A stretch of 64,000 bases of DNA, from assembly GCF_004341515.1 (NCBI RefSeq), contig NZ_SLZF01000002.1, forward strand, positions 372,001 to 436,000. The letters run 5' to 3'. The notes beneath the pieces were generated by a model that had not been told where the DNA came from, made no database searches, and saw nothing but the letters and a program-made list of their open reading frames with translations. This DNA is from Allobosea sp. BK604. GTDB lineage: Bacteria; Pseudomonadota; Alphaproteobacteria; Rhizobiales; Beijerinckiaceae. Shown piece by piece: positions 35,180 through 44,124 of the stretch (position 1 is the stretch's first letter; every line of letters starts with the position of its first letter). A program made the position numbers and the translations under genes.

Positions 35180-37957
35180 ATGGGCGAGGCGCCGCGCTTT
35201 TTGATAGCGTCCGCCGCCATGCGCCGAGACGACACCGCCACCCCGCCCGCCATCGACATTTCCGCCGCCAAGGCGCCGGCCGATGCCGGCCGCGTCACGC
35301 CGATGATGGCGCAATATGTCGAAATCAAAGCCGCCAATCCGGACTGCCTGCTGTTCTACCGGATGGGCGATTTCTACGAGCTGTTCTTCCAGGATGCCGA
35401 GATCGCCTCGCGCACGCTCGGCATCGTGCTGACCAAGCGCGGCAAGCATCTCGGCGAGGACATCAAGATGTGTGGCGTGCCGGTCGAGCGCGCCGACGAC
35501 TACCTGCAACGGCTGATCGCAGCGGGACACCGCGTCGCGGTCTGCGAGCAGACCGAGGATCCGGCCGAGGCGAAGAAGCGCGGCGGCAAGTCGGTGGTGC
35601 AGCGCGACGTGGTCAGGCTGGTCACGCCGGGCACGATCACCGAAGAACGCCTGCTCGAGCCCGGCCGCGCCAGCCTGCTGGTGGCGGTGGCGCGCCGCAA
35701 GCTGAGCGATGCGGGCTCGCTCTACGGGCTTGCCGCCGTCGACATCTCGACCGGACGCTTCTCCGTGCTGGAGACGCCGCAGGAGCGGCTCGCCGTCGAG
35801 TTCGCTCGGCTCGAGCCGCGCGAGATCGTCTGCCCCGAGGCGATCCATGACGATCCGGAGCTGCGCGAATTCTGGCGCGAGCTCACCGTCCCGGTGACGC
35901 CGCTGGCGCGCGAGGGGCTCGATGCCGCCTCCGCCGAACGGAGGTTGAAAGAGTTCTTCGGTGTCGCCACGCTCGACGCTTTCGGCGCCTTCAGCCGAGC
36001 CGAGATCGCGGCGGCGGGCGCCGCCCTCGCCTATGTCGAGCGTACTCAGTTCGGCGCGCGCCCGCCGCTCTCGCCGCCGGTGCGCGACAGCGGCAGCGCG
36101 ACCATGCTGATCGATGCGGCGACGCGCGCCAATCTCGAGTTGACCCGCACGCTCTCGGGCGAACGCACCGGCAGCCTGCTCTCGGCGATCGACCGCACGG
36201 TGACGCCGGGTGGCGCGCGCCTGATCGCCGAGCGGCTCGCCGGGCCGCTTACCGACCCCGCCGCCATCGCAGCGCGGCACGACGCGGTCGAGGCGCTCGT
36301 GACCGACACACCGCTGCGCGACGATCTGCGCCGCGATCTCGCCCGTGTGCCCGACATCGCCCGCGCGCTGGCGCGACTCTCGCTCGACCGTGGCGGCCCG
36401 CGTGATCTCGCCGCCCTCGGCGCCGGCCTGACCGCTGCGCGCGACCTCGCGATGGCCCTCAGCGGGCGGCGCGAGTTGCCGCGCGACCTCGCATTGGCGG
36501 CCGATGCGCTCGCGCAGACCGATGCCACGCTGCCGCTCAAGCTGACGGAGACGCTCGCCGACGAACTGCCGCTCAACAAGCGCGACGGCCGCTTCGTCCG
36601 CGACGGGCACGACGCGGCGCTCGACGAGCTGCGCCTGCTCCAGGTCGATTCGCGCAAGGTCATCGCCCAGCTCCAGGCGCGCTATGCCAACGAGACCGGC
36701 TGCCGGACGCTGCGCATCAAGCACAATTCGATGCTCGGCTATTTCGTCGAGGTGCCGCAGGCCGTCGGCGAGGATTTTCTCAAGGAGCCCTGGCGGGCGA
36801 CATTCGTGCACCGGCAGACCATGTCGGACGCGATGCGCTTCTCCTCGGTCGAGCTCGGAGAGCTCGAATCCAAGATCGCCTCTGCCGCCGACCGGGCTCT
36901 GAAGCTTGAGCTGACGATCTTCGCCGCCCTGACCGAGGCCGTGCTGGCCGAAGCGGAGCCCGTCAAGACGGCGGCTCTGGCGCTGGCCGAGATCGACGTC
37001 ACCGCCGCGCTCGCCGAACTTGCCGCGAGTGAGGGCTGGACGCGGCCGCTCGTCGACGAAGGCACCGCCTTCGCGATCACAGCCGGGCGCCACCCCGTGG
37101 TCGAGGCGGCGCTGAAGCGCGACGGCAAGCCCTTCGTCGCCAATGACAGCGAGCTTTCGCCGCCGGATGCCAAGGCCAGGGGTGGGCGCATCTGCCTGAT
37201 CACCGGTCCCAACATGGCGGGTAAATCGACCTTCCTGCGCCAGAACGCGCTGATCGCCGTGCTCGCCCAGATGGGTGCCTTCGTGCCGGCAAGCCAGGCG
37301 CATATCGGCGTGGTCGACCGGCTGTTCTCGCGCGTCGGCGCGGCCGACGACCTCGCCCGCGGGCGCTCGACTTTCATGGTCGAGATGGTCGAGACCGCGG
37401 CGATCCTGAACCAGGCCGGCCCTCGCGCGCTCGTCATCCTCGACGAGATCGGCCGCGGCACCGCGACCTTCGACGGGCTCTCGATCGCTTGGGCCGCGAT
37501 CGAGCATCTGCATGAGATCAACCGCTGCCGCTCGCTCTTCGCGACGCATTACCATGAGCTGACCGCGCTCGGAGACCGGCTCGACCGCGTCGCCAACGCA
37601 ACCGTGCGCGTCACCGAATGGAATGGCGAGGTCGTCTTCCTGCACGAGGTCGTGCCGGGCGCGGCCGACCGTTCCTACGGCATCCAGGTCGCCAAGCTCG
37701 CCGGCCTGCCGCCCGCGGTGGTCGAGCGTGCCCGCGCCATCCTCGGCGAGCTGGAGAAGACCGAGCGCGAGAAGCCGGTCGCCTCGCTGGTCGACGACCT
37801 GCCGCTCTTCGCTGCGCCGGTCAGGCGCCCTGCCCCCGTGGCCGAGGCCGCTCCGGCGGCGGACGCGCTGCGCGATGCGCTGACCGAGCTCGACCTCGAC
37901 GAGATGACGCCGCGCCAGGCGCTGGAAGCACTCTACAAGCTCAAGGGTCTTAGCTAG
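35180..37957 (+). CDS. mutS: DNA mismatch repair protein MutS
   Basis: A 925-residue protein. The mismatch-binding domain I carries the Phe-x-Glu element in [12 protein letters not shown]. The connector, lever and clamp domains follow. The ATPase domain has the Walker [28 protein letters not shown] (Walker B and signature) and a switch His in ATHYHEL. The C-terminal end has the helix-turn-helix-like [17 protein letters not shown] start at 35219 (MRRDD) is possible. It is convergent with the NlpC/P60 gene with only 3 bases between. Confidence 0.97.
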   Translation: MGEAPRFLIASAAMRRDDTATPPAIDISAAKAPADAGRVTPMMAQYVEIKAANPDCLLFYRMGDFYELFFQDAEIASRTLGIVLTKRGKHLGEDIKMCGVPVERADDYLQRLIAAGHRVAVCEQTEDPAEAKKRGGKSVVQRDVVRLVTPGTITEERLLEPGRASLLVAVARRKLSDAGSLYGLAAVDISTGRFSVLETPQERLAVEFARLEPREIVCPEAIHDDPELREFWRELTVPVTPLAREGLDAASAERRLKEFFGVATLDAFGAFSRAEIAAAGAALAYVERTQFGARPPLSPPVRDSGSATMLIDAATRANLELTRTLSGERTGSLLSAIDRTVTPGGARLIAERLAGPLTDPAAIAARHDAVEALVTDTPLRDDLRRDLARVPDIARALARLSLDRGGPRDLAALGAGLTAARDLAMALSGRRELPRDLALAADALAQTDATLPLKLTETLADELPLNKRDGRFVRDGHDAALDELRLLQVDSRKVIAQLQARYANETGCRTLRIKHNSMLGYFVEVPQAVGEDFLKEPWRATFVHRQTMSDAMRFSSVELGELESKIASAADRALKLELTIFAALTEAVLAEAEPVKTAALALAEIDVTAALAELAASEGWTRPLVDEGTAFAITAGRHPVVEAALKRDGKPFVANDSELSPPDAKARGGRICLITGPNMAGKSTFLRQNALIAVLAQMGAFVPASQAHIGVVDRLFSRVGAADDLARGRSTFMVEMVETAAILNQAGPRALVILDEIGRGTATFDGLSIAWAAIEHLHEINRCRSLFATHYHELTALGDRLDRVANATVRVTEWNGEVVFLHEVVPGAADRSYGIQVAKLAGLPPAVVERARAILGELEKTEREKPVASLVDDLPLFAAPVRRPAPVAEAAPAADALRDALTELDLDEMTPRQALEALYKLKGLS

Positions 37958-37960
37958 GTT

Positions 37961-38818
37961 TCACCCGAGCCTGCGGATGCCCGTGATCGCGCCAAAACTG
38001 TTCTTCGCGATCCGATCGCGGGCGGTGCGCAAGGGCTCGCGGTAGACGCTCATCGTGTAGGCTGTCGCGTGCAGCAGGGTCTCGGCATCGGTCATGATGC
38101 CGACATGGCCTTTCCAGAAGACGATGTCGCCGCGCTTCAGGCCGGCGAGGCTCTCGTCGAAGGGAAGCGCTGCGCCGAGCGCCTTCTCCTGCATGTCCGT
38201 ATCTCGCGGAGCGAAAAGGCCGGCGGCGGCGAGCGAGATTTGAGTCAGGCCGGAGCAGTCGAGGCCCTGAGCGGTCTTGCCGCCCCAAAGATAGGGCAAA
38301 TGCTCGAAGCGCTCGGCGACCGCGACGAAATCGGGCTCGACCGCTCCGAGCGGCTGCAAATGCCCGCGCCAGACATGGCCGCCATCGGCCAGCACGAGGA
38401 ACTCGCCGGCTTCGCCCGTCACGGCCACCGCAGCGCCCATCGGCAGAAGCGAAAGCGGCGGCAGCTTGATCGAGGCCCCGGGATAGACATGGCTGAACAG
38501 GGCGGAGACCCGATGCGTCGGCGTCATCACATCAGGGCGCAAGGCATCGTCGGGCAGGTAGCCGACATAGCCGTCCGCGCCGAGCTGGCCCCAGGCCCAG
38601 CCCTCATGCTGCTCGTAGACCGCGACCTGCTCGCCGCAGAGCACCTCGGTATCGAGCGGGGCATCGGGGCGCGGCTCGCGCCGCAGCGGCGCGGAGGGAG
38701 CGACGACGCGCATCGCGATCGGATCGGCGAAGGCGCGGGCTTCGACCTGCCCTTCGAGATGACGGGCGGCGAGGTCGGGGCGGGCGGGGGTCAGGCGGCG
38801 GTCGAGAATCGTGCTCAT
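37961..38818 (-). CDS. NlpC/P60-family peptidoglycan hydrolase with SH3 domains
   Basis: A 285-residue C40 peptidase. The C-terminal catalytic domain has GLDCSGLTQ (nucleophile Cys) and KGHVGIM (His), with a third polar residue probably in LLHATAY. Two bacterial SH3-like segments precede it (APLRREPRPDAPLDTEVL and VSALFSHVYPGASIK). No signal peptide is seen, as in related Rhizobiales dipeptide-cleaving enzymes. It lies downstream of an M17 aminopeptidase and a MarR gene on the same strand, suggesting joint turnover of peptidoglycan peptides. Confidence 0.9.
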   Translation of the reverse strand: MSTILDRRLTPARPDLAARHLEGQVEARAFADPIAMRVVAPSAPLRREPRPDAPLDTEVLCGEQVAVYEQHEGWAWGQLGADGYVGYLPDDALRPDVMTPTHRVSALFSHVYPGASIKLPPLSLLPMGAAVAVTGEAGEFLVLADGGHVWRGHLQPLGAVEPDFVAVAERFEHLPYLWGGKTAQGLDCSGLTQISLAAAGLFAPRDTDMQEKALGAALPFDESLAGLKRGDIVFWKGHVGIMTDAETLLHATAYTMSVYREPLRTARDRIAKNSFGAITGIRRLG

Positions 38819-38877
38819 CGCGGCAATCTAGCCGCTACCGGTTAATGGGCGAAGATCGTTGGTGCATCTGCCCTCGT

Positions 38878-38966
38878 CGTCATTGCGAGTGCAGCGATGC
38901 AATCCAGGGGCGGCAGCGCTCCACGTCGCCTGGATTGCTTCGTCGCTGACGCTCCTCGCAATGACG
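38878..38966. repeat. Dispersed palindromic element (CGTCATTGCGAG type)
   Basis: CGTCATTGCGAG (38878-38889) and CTCGCAATGACG (38955-38966) are perfect 12-base inverted ends. Inside them GCAATCCAGG (38899-38908) pairs with CCTGGATTGC (38929-38938). The element ends one base before the MarR stop codon and fills most of the gap to the NlpC/P60 gene. This motif family is widespread in Alphaproteobacterial intergenic regions. Confidence 0.85.
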
Positions 38967-38967
38967 G

Positions 38968-39321
38968 CTAGCCCGGCCCCAGCTCGCGCGAGCGCTGGAC
39001 GATGAGATCGGCCAGGCGCTCGACCGCGAGGGCGCCCGCGACCGTGCGCTGGATGACGACATTGCGCTTGTCGAACTCGTCGCGCCGGCGCGTGACCAGG
39101 CCGAGCTTGCCCATCGTGTCGAGCGCGCGGGTGATCACCGGCTTGGTGACGCCGAGCTGCTGGGCGAGACCGCGGACCGTATGCGGTGGCAATTCGAGGT
39201 AGATCGTCAGCAGGATCGCGGTCTGGCGCGCCGAGAGATCGGCATCGCTATCCTTCACCAGGTCGAGATGAACCTGCCGCCAGAGCTTGAGCGCCTGCGA
39301 GGGCCTGATCTCCAACGCCAT
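38968..39321 (-). CDS. MarR-family transcriptional regulator
   Basis: A 117-residue winged-helix protein: an N-terminal dimerisation helix, TILLTIYLELPPHTVRGLA, then the recognition region QQLGVTKPVITRALDTMGK and a wing TRRRDEFDKRNVVIQ. It is shorter than average MarR proteins (about 140). It lies between the aminopeptidase and NlpC/P60 genes on the same strand, so it may be co-transcribed with them. No clear ribosome-binding site precedes the ATG, and a longer N-terminus is possible. Confidence 0.82.
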   Translation of the reverse strand: MALEIRPSQALKLWRQVHLDLVKDSDADLSARQTAILLTIYLELPPHTVRGLAQQLGVTKPVITRALDTMGKLGLVTRRRDEFDKRNVVIQRTVAGALAVERLADLIVQRSRELGPG

Positions 39322-39401
39322 GAATGAAGGGGTCCCGATCGTTACGGACCCGTATCATTATCGGCTTGGCGGAACCGCGCAATCGCTGTCGGCGAAGAGG
39401 C

Positions 39402-40787
39402 TTAACCGACAGGGTAAAACTGCTTCACCAGGGCATAGGTCAGCCGCGCCGCCTGGCATTCGCCGCCCTCGGGGCGCCCCGGTTTGGCCGAGGGATTCCA
39501 GGCGTAAATGTCGAAATGCGCGTAGGACTGCGTCTTTTCGACGAAGCGGTTGAGGAAGAGGGCTGCGGTGACGGAACCGGCGAAGGAGCCGCCGGAGACA
39601 TGGTTCACATCGGCCACCTTGGAGTCGAGCATGTCGTCATAGGGCGGCCAGAGCGGCAAGCGCCAGACCGGATCGTTGACCGCCCGCCCCAGCCTGGTGA
39701 TCTCGGCCGCCAGCCCCTCGTCATGGGTGTAGAAGGGCGGCAACTGCGGCCCGAGCGCGACGCGGGCTGCGCCGGTCAGCGTGGCGTAATCGACCAGCAG
39801 CTCCGGCGTCTCCTCATCGGCCAGCGCCAGCGCATCGGCGAGGATGAGCCTGCCCTCCGCGTCGGTATTGCCGATCTCGACGGAGATGCCCTTGCGGCTC
39901 GGCAAGACATCGCCCGGCCGGAAAGCCGAGCCCGAGACGGCGTTCTCGACCGCCGGCACGAGCAGGCGCAGCCTGATCGGCAGCTTCGCCAGCATGATCA
40001 TGCGCGCCGCGGCGATCGCGGCGGCCGCCCCGCCCATATCCTTCTTCATCAACAGCATGCTGGCATCGGGCTTGAGGTTGAGCCCGCCCGTGTCGAAGGC
40101 GACGCCCTTGCCGACCAGCGTCACCTTGGGATGGGATGGATCGCCCCAGACCAGGTCGATCAGGCGCGGCGCCCGCGAGGAGGCGCGGCCGACGGCATGG
40201 ATCATCGGAAAATTGCGGGCGATCAGGTCGTCGCCGACGATGCTAACGACGGTGGCACCGCATTCCTGGCCGAGCTGGCGGATCGCCTGCTCGATCTCGG
40301 CGGGGCCGAGATCGTTGGCCGGCGTGTTGACGAGGTCGCGGGCGAGCGCGACGGAATCCGCCAGCGCGCTCAGCTCCGCGCCATCGACACCCTCCGGGAT
40401 AACGAGGCGTGCCGCGGCGGCCGGCTTCTTGCGGTAGCGCTCGAAGCGATAGGTCTGGAGCAGCCAGGCCAGCGCGGCGAGGCCCGGATCGTCGATCTCA
40501 CCGGAGAGCGCGTAATCGCCGGCGGGAAGCGTCGCGGCAAGGCGGCCGGGCGCGAAGGGATCGCGCCAGCGTGCGCCAGCCGGCTCGACGCCGAGCAGCG
40601 CCGCAGCGATCGCGCCTGACGCATCGGGCAGCACGAGATGCTGGCCGGGCCGCGCGACAAAGCCCTGAGCCTGCGCGAATCGGCCGGCCTGGGGCGGCAA
40701 GGTCTCGGCCAGCGCGGCCCAGCCGGCCTTGGAGACGATATGGACCGGAATGGCGGCGGGCGCCGAGGCGAGGAGCAGGCTATGCAC
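39402..40787 (-). CDS. Leucyl aminopeptidase family protein (M17)
   Basis: A 461-residue cytoplasmic aminopeptidase. The C-terminal catalytic domain has VGKGVAFDTGGLNLKP (metal-ligand Asp and catalytic Lys just before), MKKDMGGAAA and the family signature NTDAEGRLILADAL with metal-binding Asp and Glu. The N-terminal domain is divergent, as usual. It is divergent from the TPR lipoprotein gene (about 124 bases) and upstream of the MarR and NlpC/P60 genes. Confidence 0.92.
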   Translation of the reverse strand: MHSLLLASAPAAIPVHIVSKAGWAALAETLPPQAGRFAQAQGFVARPGQHLVLPDASGAIAAALLGVEPAGARWRDPFAPGRLAATLPAGDYALSGEIDDPGLAALAWLLQTYRFERYRKKPAAAARLVIPEGVDGAELSALADSVALARDLVNTPANDLGPAEIEQAIRQLGQECGATVVSIVGDDLIARNFPMIHAVGRASSRAPRLIDLVWGDPSHPKVTLVGKGVAFDTGGLNLKPDASMLLMKKDMGGAAAAIAAARMIMLAKLPIRLRLLVPAVENAVSGSAFRPGDVLPSRKGISVEIGNTDAEGRLILADALALADEETPELLVDYATLTGAARVALGPQLPPFYTHDEGLAAEITRLGRAVNDPVWRLPLWPPYDDMLDSKVADVNHVSGGSFAGSVTAALFLNRFVEKTQSYAHFDIYAWNPSAKPGRPEGGECQAARLTYALVKQFYPVG

Positions 40788-40911
40788 GGTTGGCGGACCA
40801 GGTCGAGAGCGGGAGGAACAGGGAACGGCAGGACCGGTTAAGGAAGCATTAGGGTTAACGTTTTATCACCTGAGCGACCAGAGCTTCCAACGCGGCGAGG
40901 CGCCCTTCCCC

Positions 40912-41784
40912 ATGTCTCACAGCCTTTCCCAGCCCGCACGCCGGACCGCTTCCTCCCGGCATGGCCTGTTCGCGGCGGTCTGCCTCGCTGCGCTGGCGCT
41001 GGCCGGTTGCCAGAGCCGTGGCGGTGGCATCGGCGATATCACGGGCTCGATCGGCCAGGCGCCGACCCAACCGCGCAGCCAGGCCGAGTGGGCGAGCGAA
41101 TCCAGCAAATGGGGCAAGCGCTACGAGGCGAACCAGAAGGATCGCAACGCCGCCTTCTACTATGCCCGCGCGCTTCGCGCACAAAGACAGCACGCCCAGG
41201 CGCTGGCGATCCTGCAGAACGCCGTGCTGACCTTCGGCGACGACAAGGAAATGCTCGGCGCCTACGGCCGTTCGCTCGCCGATAACGGCCGGCTGAAGGA
41301 GGCCGACGAGGTGCTCGGGCGGGCGCATTCGCCGGAGCGCCCGGACTGGCGCATCCTGTCGGCGCAGGGCACCGTCGCCGACCAGCTCGGCGAGCATCCG
41401 CGCGCCCAGCAGCTCTATGAGACCGCGCTGAAGCTCGCTCCGGGCGAGCCGACCATCATGTCCAATCTCGGCCTGTCGCTGGCGCTGTCCAGGCACCTGC
41501 CGGAAGCCGAGCGCGTGCTGCGCGAAGCGGCCTCCTCGAACAGGAGCGATGCGCGGGTCCGGCAGAATCTCGTGCTGGTGCTCGGCCTGCAAGGCCGCTT
41601 CACCGAGGCCGAGGAGCTGGCGCGGCAGGACCAGAGCCCGGCCGAGGCGGCCGCCACCGTCGCCTATCTCAAGCGCAGCGTCAGCCAGCCGAACAGCTGG
41701 GACATGCTGAAATCGGGCGGGCGGAACAAGCCGGCGCCGGCGAAGCAGGCGGCGCCGCTTCAGCAAGGCGCGTCGCAGGGCTGA
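40912..41784 (+). CDS. TPR-containing lipoprotein, TadD-like
   Basis: A 290-residue protein with a lipoprotein signal (lipobox LALAGC, lipidated Cys near residue 31) and several tetratricopeptide repeats between about residues 75 and 240 (e.g. AAFYYARALRAQRQHAQA, TIMSNLGLSLALSRHLPEA). The pattern matches TadD, the outer-membrane-associated assembly factor of tight-adherence pili. No other tad gene is in the window, so the pilus role is an inference. The start follows the signal peptide pattern rather than the longer frame. Confidence 0.82.
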   Translation: MSHSLSQPARRTASSRHGLFAAVCLAALALAGCQSRGGGIGDITGSIGQAPTQPRSQAEWASESSKWGKRYEANQKDRNAAFYYARALRAQRQHAQALAILQNAVLTFGDDKEMLGAYGRSLADNGRLKEADEVLGRAHSPERPDWRILSAQGTVADQLGEHPRAQQLYETALKLAPGEPTIMSNLGLSLALSRHLPEAERVLREAASSNRSDARVRQNLVLVLGLQGRFTEAEELARQDQSPAEAAATVAYLKRSVSQPNSWDMLKSGGRNKPAPAKQAAPLQQGASQG

Positions 41785-42044
41785 GCACCGTCTTCGGCAG
41801 GGTCGCATAGGGTCGCAGCGCGAGCGCACACGAGACCTATTTCTGCAGCTATTCGCAGCAAATGACCGTTCGTGGCGTCGCAGCCCGGCGGTCGCCTGCA
41901 GCCTGTCGGCTGCTGTCACTCGGCTTCTGCGCGAGATGCGGCTCGCGACCAATCCCCCCTTAGGGCACGCCACCGGACGGCAGCCAGCGCCAGGTCGAAA
42001 CCGATCCAGGTGACGACTTGACATTGGCGCCGCCCCGCGGAAAG

Positions 42045-42064
42045 TTGTAACCAGTCAGTTACAA
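42045..42064. promoter_or_regulatory. TetR-type operator candidate 1 of the sugar ABC operon
   Basis: TTGTAACCAGTCAGTTACAA has 7-base inverted arms (TTGTAAC/GTTACAA) around a 6-base centre. It lies 35 bases, centre to centre, from a second palindrome of the same type. Both resemble sites flanking the TetR start at 49.8 kb, so they probably bind that repressor. Confidence 0.6.
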
Positions 42065-42081
42065 ACCTCCGGGTAAAAATT

Positions 42082-42097
42082 GTAACCGATCGGTTAC
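42082..42097. promoter_or_regulatory. TetR-type operator candidate 2 of the sugar ABC operon
   Basis: GTAACCGATCGGTTAC is a perfect 16-bp palindrome ending 84 bases before the solute-binding protein start. It fits GTRACC-n4-GGTYAC, the pattern also seen at 49847-49862 and 49900-49915. Confidence 0.65.
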
Positions 42098-42181
42098 CTC
42101 CCTCGTGACGAAAATGGCACGAGGCAATGCCGAAAAGCAGCGACGACAAAGCATCGTCAGCTCAACAACGGGAGGATCGCC

Positions 42182-43462
42182 ATGGATGGCGGAAGCATCA
42201 GCAGGCGCAGTCTGCTTGGAGCCGGTGCCGGTGCACTGGCGATCGGGCTCTCATCACGGCCAGCGACAGCGCAGGAACTCCGCCTGCGCATGTACTGGTG
42301 GGGATCGCAGGATCGCGCGCGGCGCACGCTCGCGGTGGCCGATCTCTACCAGCAGCAATTCCCCAATGTGAAGGTCGCCGGCGAGACCACCGGCGCCGAT
42401 TATTGGACGAAGCTCGCGACCCAGATGGTCGGGCGCAATATTCCCGATGTCTTCCAGCTCGAGCCGACGACGCTTCCGGACTATGCACGCCGCGGCGCCT
42501 GCGCCCCACTTGATGCCTATATGCCGAAAACGCTGGATATCGAGCGGTTCGGCAAGAACATCGTCGATCTCTGCCGCGTCGACGGAAAGGTATGGGGCGT
42601 AGGACTCGGCCTGAATTCCTTTGCACTGCTTTATGACACCGAGGCCTTCGCGCAGGCCGGCATGGCGCCGCCGAACGAGAAGACGACCTGGAAGGAGTTC
42701 GCCGATCTCTCGGTCGAGCTGACCAAGGCACTGAAGAAGCCCGGCTATTGGGGCGCGCCCTATGGCGCGCGCTATCACTATGCGCTCGATGTCTGGCTGC
42801 GGCAGCGGAACAAGTTCCTGTTCAACGCCGACGGCAAGCTCGGCTTCGTGGCGGATGATGCCGCGGAATTCTTCAACTACTGGGAAGACCTGCGCAAACG
42901 CGGTGGCTGCGTGCCCGCCGATGTGCAGGCGCTCGATCAGTTGCTGATCGAATCGAACCCGCTCGGGCTCGGCAAGGCGGCGATGGGCCTGGTCTATTCG
43001 AACCAGCTCATCGGCTATCAGCTGATGCTCAAGTCGAAGCTGGGGATCACGACCTTCCCGATGACGAGCGCGAGCGCGCCCTCGGGCCATTATTATCGCC
43101 CGGCGCTGATCTGGAGCGTCGGAGCCACGTCGAAACAACCCGAGGCCGCCGCCGCCTTCATCAACTTCTTCGTCAACGATGCCAAGGCAGGCGAAATCCT
43201 CGGGGTCGAGCGCGGCGTGCCGCTCTCGCCGGCGATCCGCGAGGCGATCCTGCCGACGCTCAACGAGACCGAGCAGGCGACGGTGAAATATGTGAGCCAG
43301 CTCGCCGACAAGGTCATGCCCTATCCGGCGCCGGCGCCCAAGGGCGCCCAGGAGTTCGAGCGCACCGTGCTGCGGCCGATCGCCGATCAGCTCGCCTTCG
43401 GCAAGCTCAGCCCAAGCGACGCCGCGAAGCAGCTCGTCGCCGACGGCTCGCGCGTCCTCTGA
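42182..43462 (+). CDS. Sugar ABC transporter solute-binding protein
   Basis: A 426-residue periplasmic binding protein of the family-1 (sugar, MalE/UgpB-like) type. The N-terminus has a Tat signal (SISRRSLLGAG, cleavage near residue 30). The mature part shows LRMYWWGSQDRARRT, FPNVKVAGE and KLATQMVGRNIPDVFQL, typical of this family. The matching permeases lie at 47.3-49.1 kb. The start has GGGAGGA 6 bases upstream. The ligand is unknown; neighbouring ThuA and DUF2264 genes suggest a plant or fungal oligosaccharide. Confidence 0.92.
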   Translation: MDGGSISRRSLLGAGAGALAIGLSSRPATAQELRLRMYWWGSQDRARRTLAVADLYQQQFPNVKVAGETTGADYWTKLATQMVGRNIPDVFQLEPTTLPDYARRGACAPLDAYMPKTLDIERFGKNIVDLCRVDGKVWGVGLGLNSFALLYDTEAFAQAGMAPPNEKTTWKEFADLSVELTKALKKPGYWGAPYGARYHYALDVWLRQRNKFLFNADGKLGFVADDAAEFFNYWEDLRKRGGCVPADVQALDQLLIESNPLGLGKAAMGLVYSNQLIGYQLMLKSKLGITTFPMTSASAPSGHYYRPALIWSVGATSKQPEAAAAFINFFVNDAKAGEILGVERGVPLSPAIREAILPTLNETEQATVKYVSQLADKVMPYPAPAPKGAQEFERTVLRPIADQLAFGKLSPSDAAKQLVADGSRVL

Positions 43463-43479
43463 GCCCAGGGGCGCGGCGG

Positions 43480-44124
43480 ATGCGCGAGGCGCTGATCGTC
43501 TGGGGCGGCTGGCCCGGGCATGAGCCGGAAGCCTGCGCGACGATCATCGCCGGGATGCTGCGCGAGGACGGCATGAACGTGCATGTGACGCATGATTTCG
43601 CCGCTTTCGGCGATCCGTCATTGCAGCGCATGAGCCTCGTCGTGCCCGTGATCACGCGAGCGAAGATCGCCCGCGAGCCGCTCGACAACCTGATCGCGGC
43701 GGTGAAATCCGGCACCGGCCTCGCGGGCTGCCATGGCGGCCTCGCGGGGTCGTTCCGCGAAGAGGTCGATTTCCATTTCATGTGCGGCTGCCAATGGGTG
43801 GCCCATCCCGGCGGGATGATCGATTTTCGCGTCGAGGTGACGCGGCCGGACGATCCCATCATGGCCGGCATCGACAGCTTCGATTATGCCTCGGAGCAGT
43901 ATTACCTGCATTACGATCCGGCGATCGAGATCCTGGCGACGACGACCTTCTCGGGCGGCCATGGCGCGCCCTGGACGAAAGGCGTCGTGATGCCGGTGGC
44001 CTATAAGAGGCGCTTCGGCGATGGCCGCATCTTCTACAGCGCGCTCGGGCATTCGGCGCGCGAGTTCGACCATGCCGCGATGCGCATGATCCTGCGCCGC
44101 GGCCTGCAATGGGCGGCACGATGA
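43480..44124 (+). CDS. ThuA-like (trehalose utilisation family) protein
   Basis: A 214-residue protein of the ThuA-like class I glutamine-amidotransferase-like fold. Characteristic parts are ALIVWGGWPGHEPEA, AGCHGGLAGSF, CQWVAHPG and RIFYSALGHSAREF. ThuA proteins occur in sugar-uptake operons and are linked to disaccharide 3-keto metabolism, but the reaction is not firmly known. Its stop overlaps the DUF2264 start (ATGA). Confidence 0.85.
   Translation: MREALIVWGGWPGHEPEACATIIAGMLREDGMNVHVTHDFAAFGDPSLQRMSLVVPVITRAKIAREPLDNLIAAVKSGTGLAGCHGGLAGSFREEVDFHFMCGCQWVAHPGGMIDFRVEVTRPDDPIMAGIDSFDYASEQYYLHYDPAIEILATTTFSGGHGAPWTKGVVMPVAYKRRFGDGRIFYSALGHSAREFDHAAMRMILRRGLQWAAR

Larger units (their letters stand above)
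41785..42181. other. Intergenic region upstream of the sugar ABC operon
   Basis: A 397-base gap without a supported gene. Its right-hand part holds the two GTAAC-type palindromes described separately, followed by the ribosome-binding site GGGAGGA of the solute-binding protein. The left part has a tandem AGGGTCGCA repeat (41799 onward) of unknown meaning. Confidence 0.5.

Noticed and set aside
35114-37645. The minus-strand frame of the chemoreceptor extends about 840 codons further through mutS.
   Set aside because: The upstream part is antisense to MutS motifs; the receptor begins naturally at the ATG before the first membrane helix.
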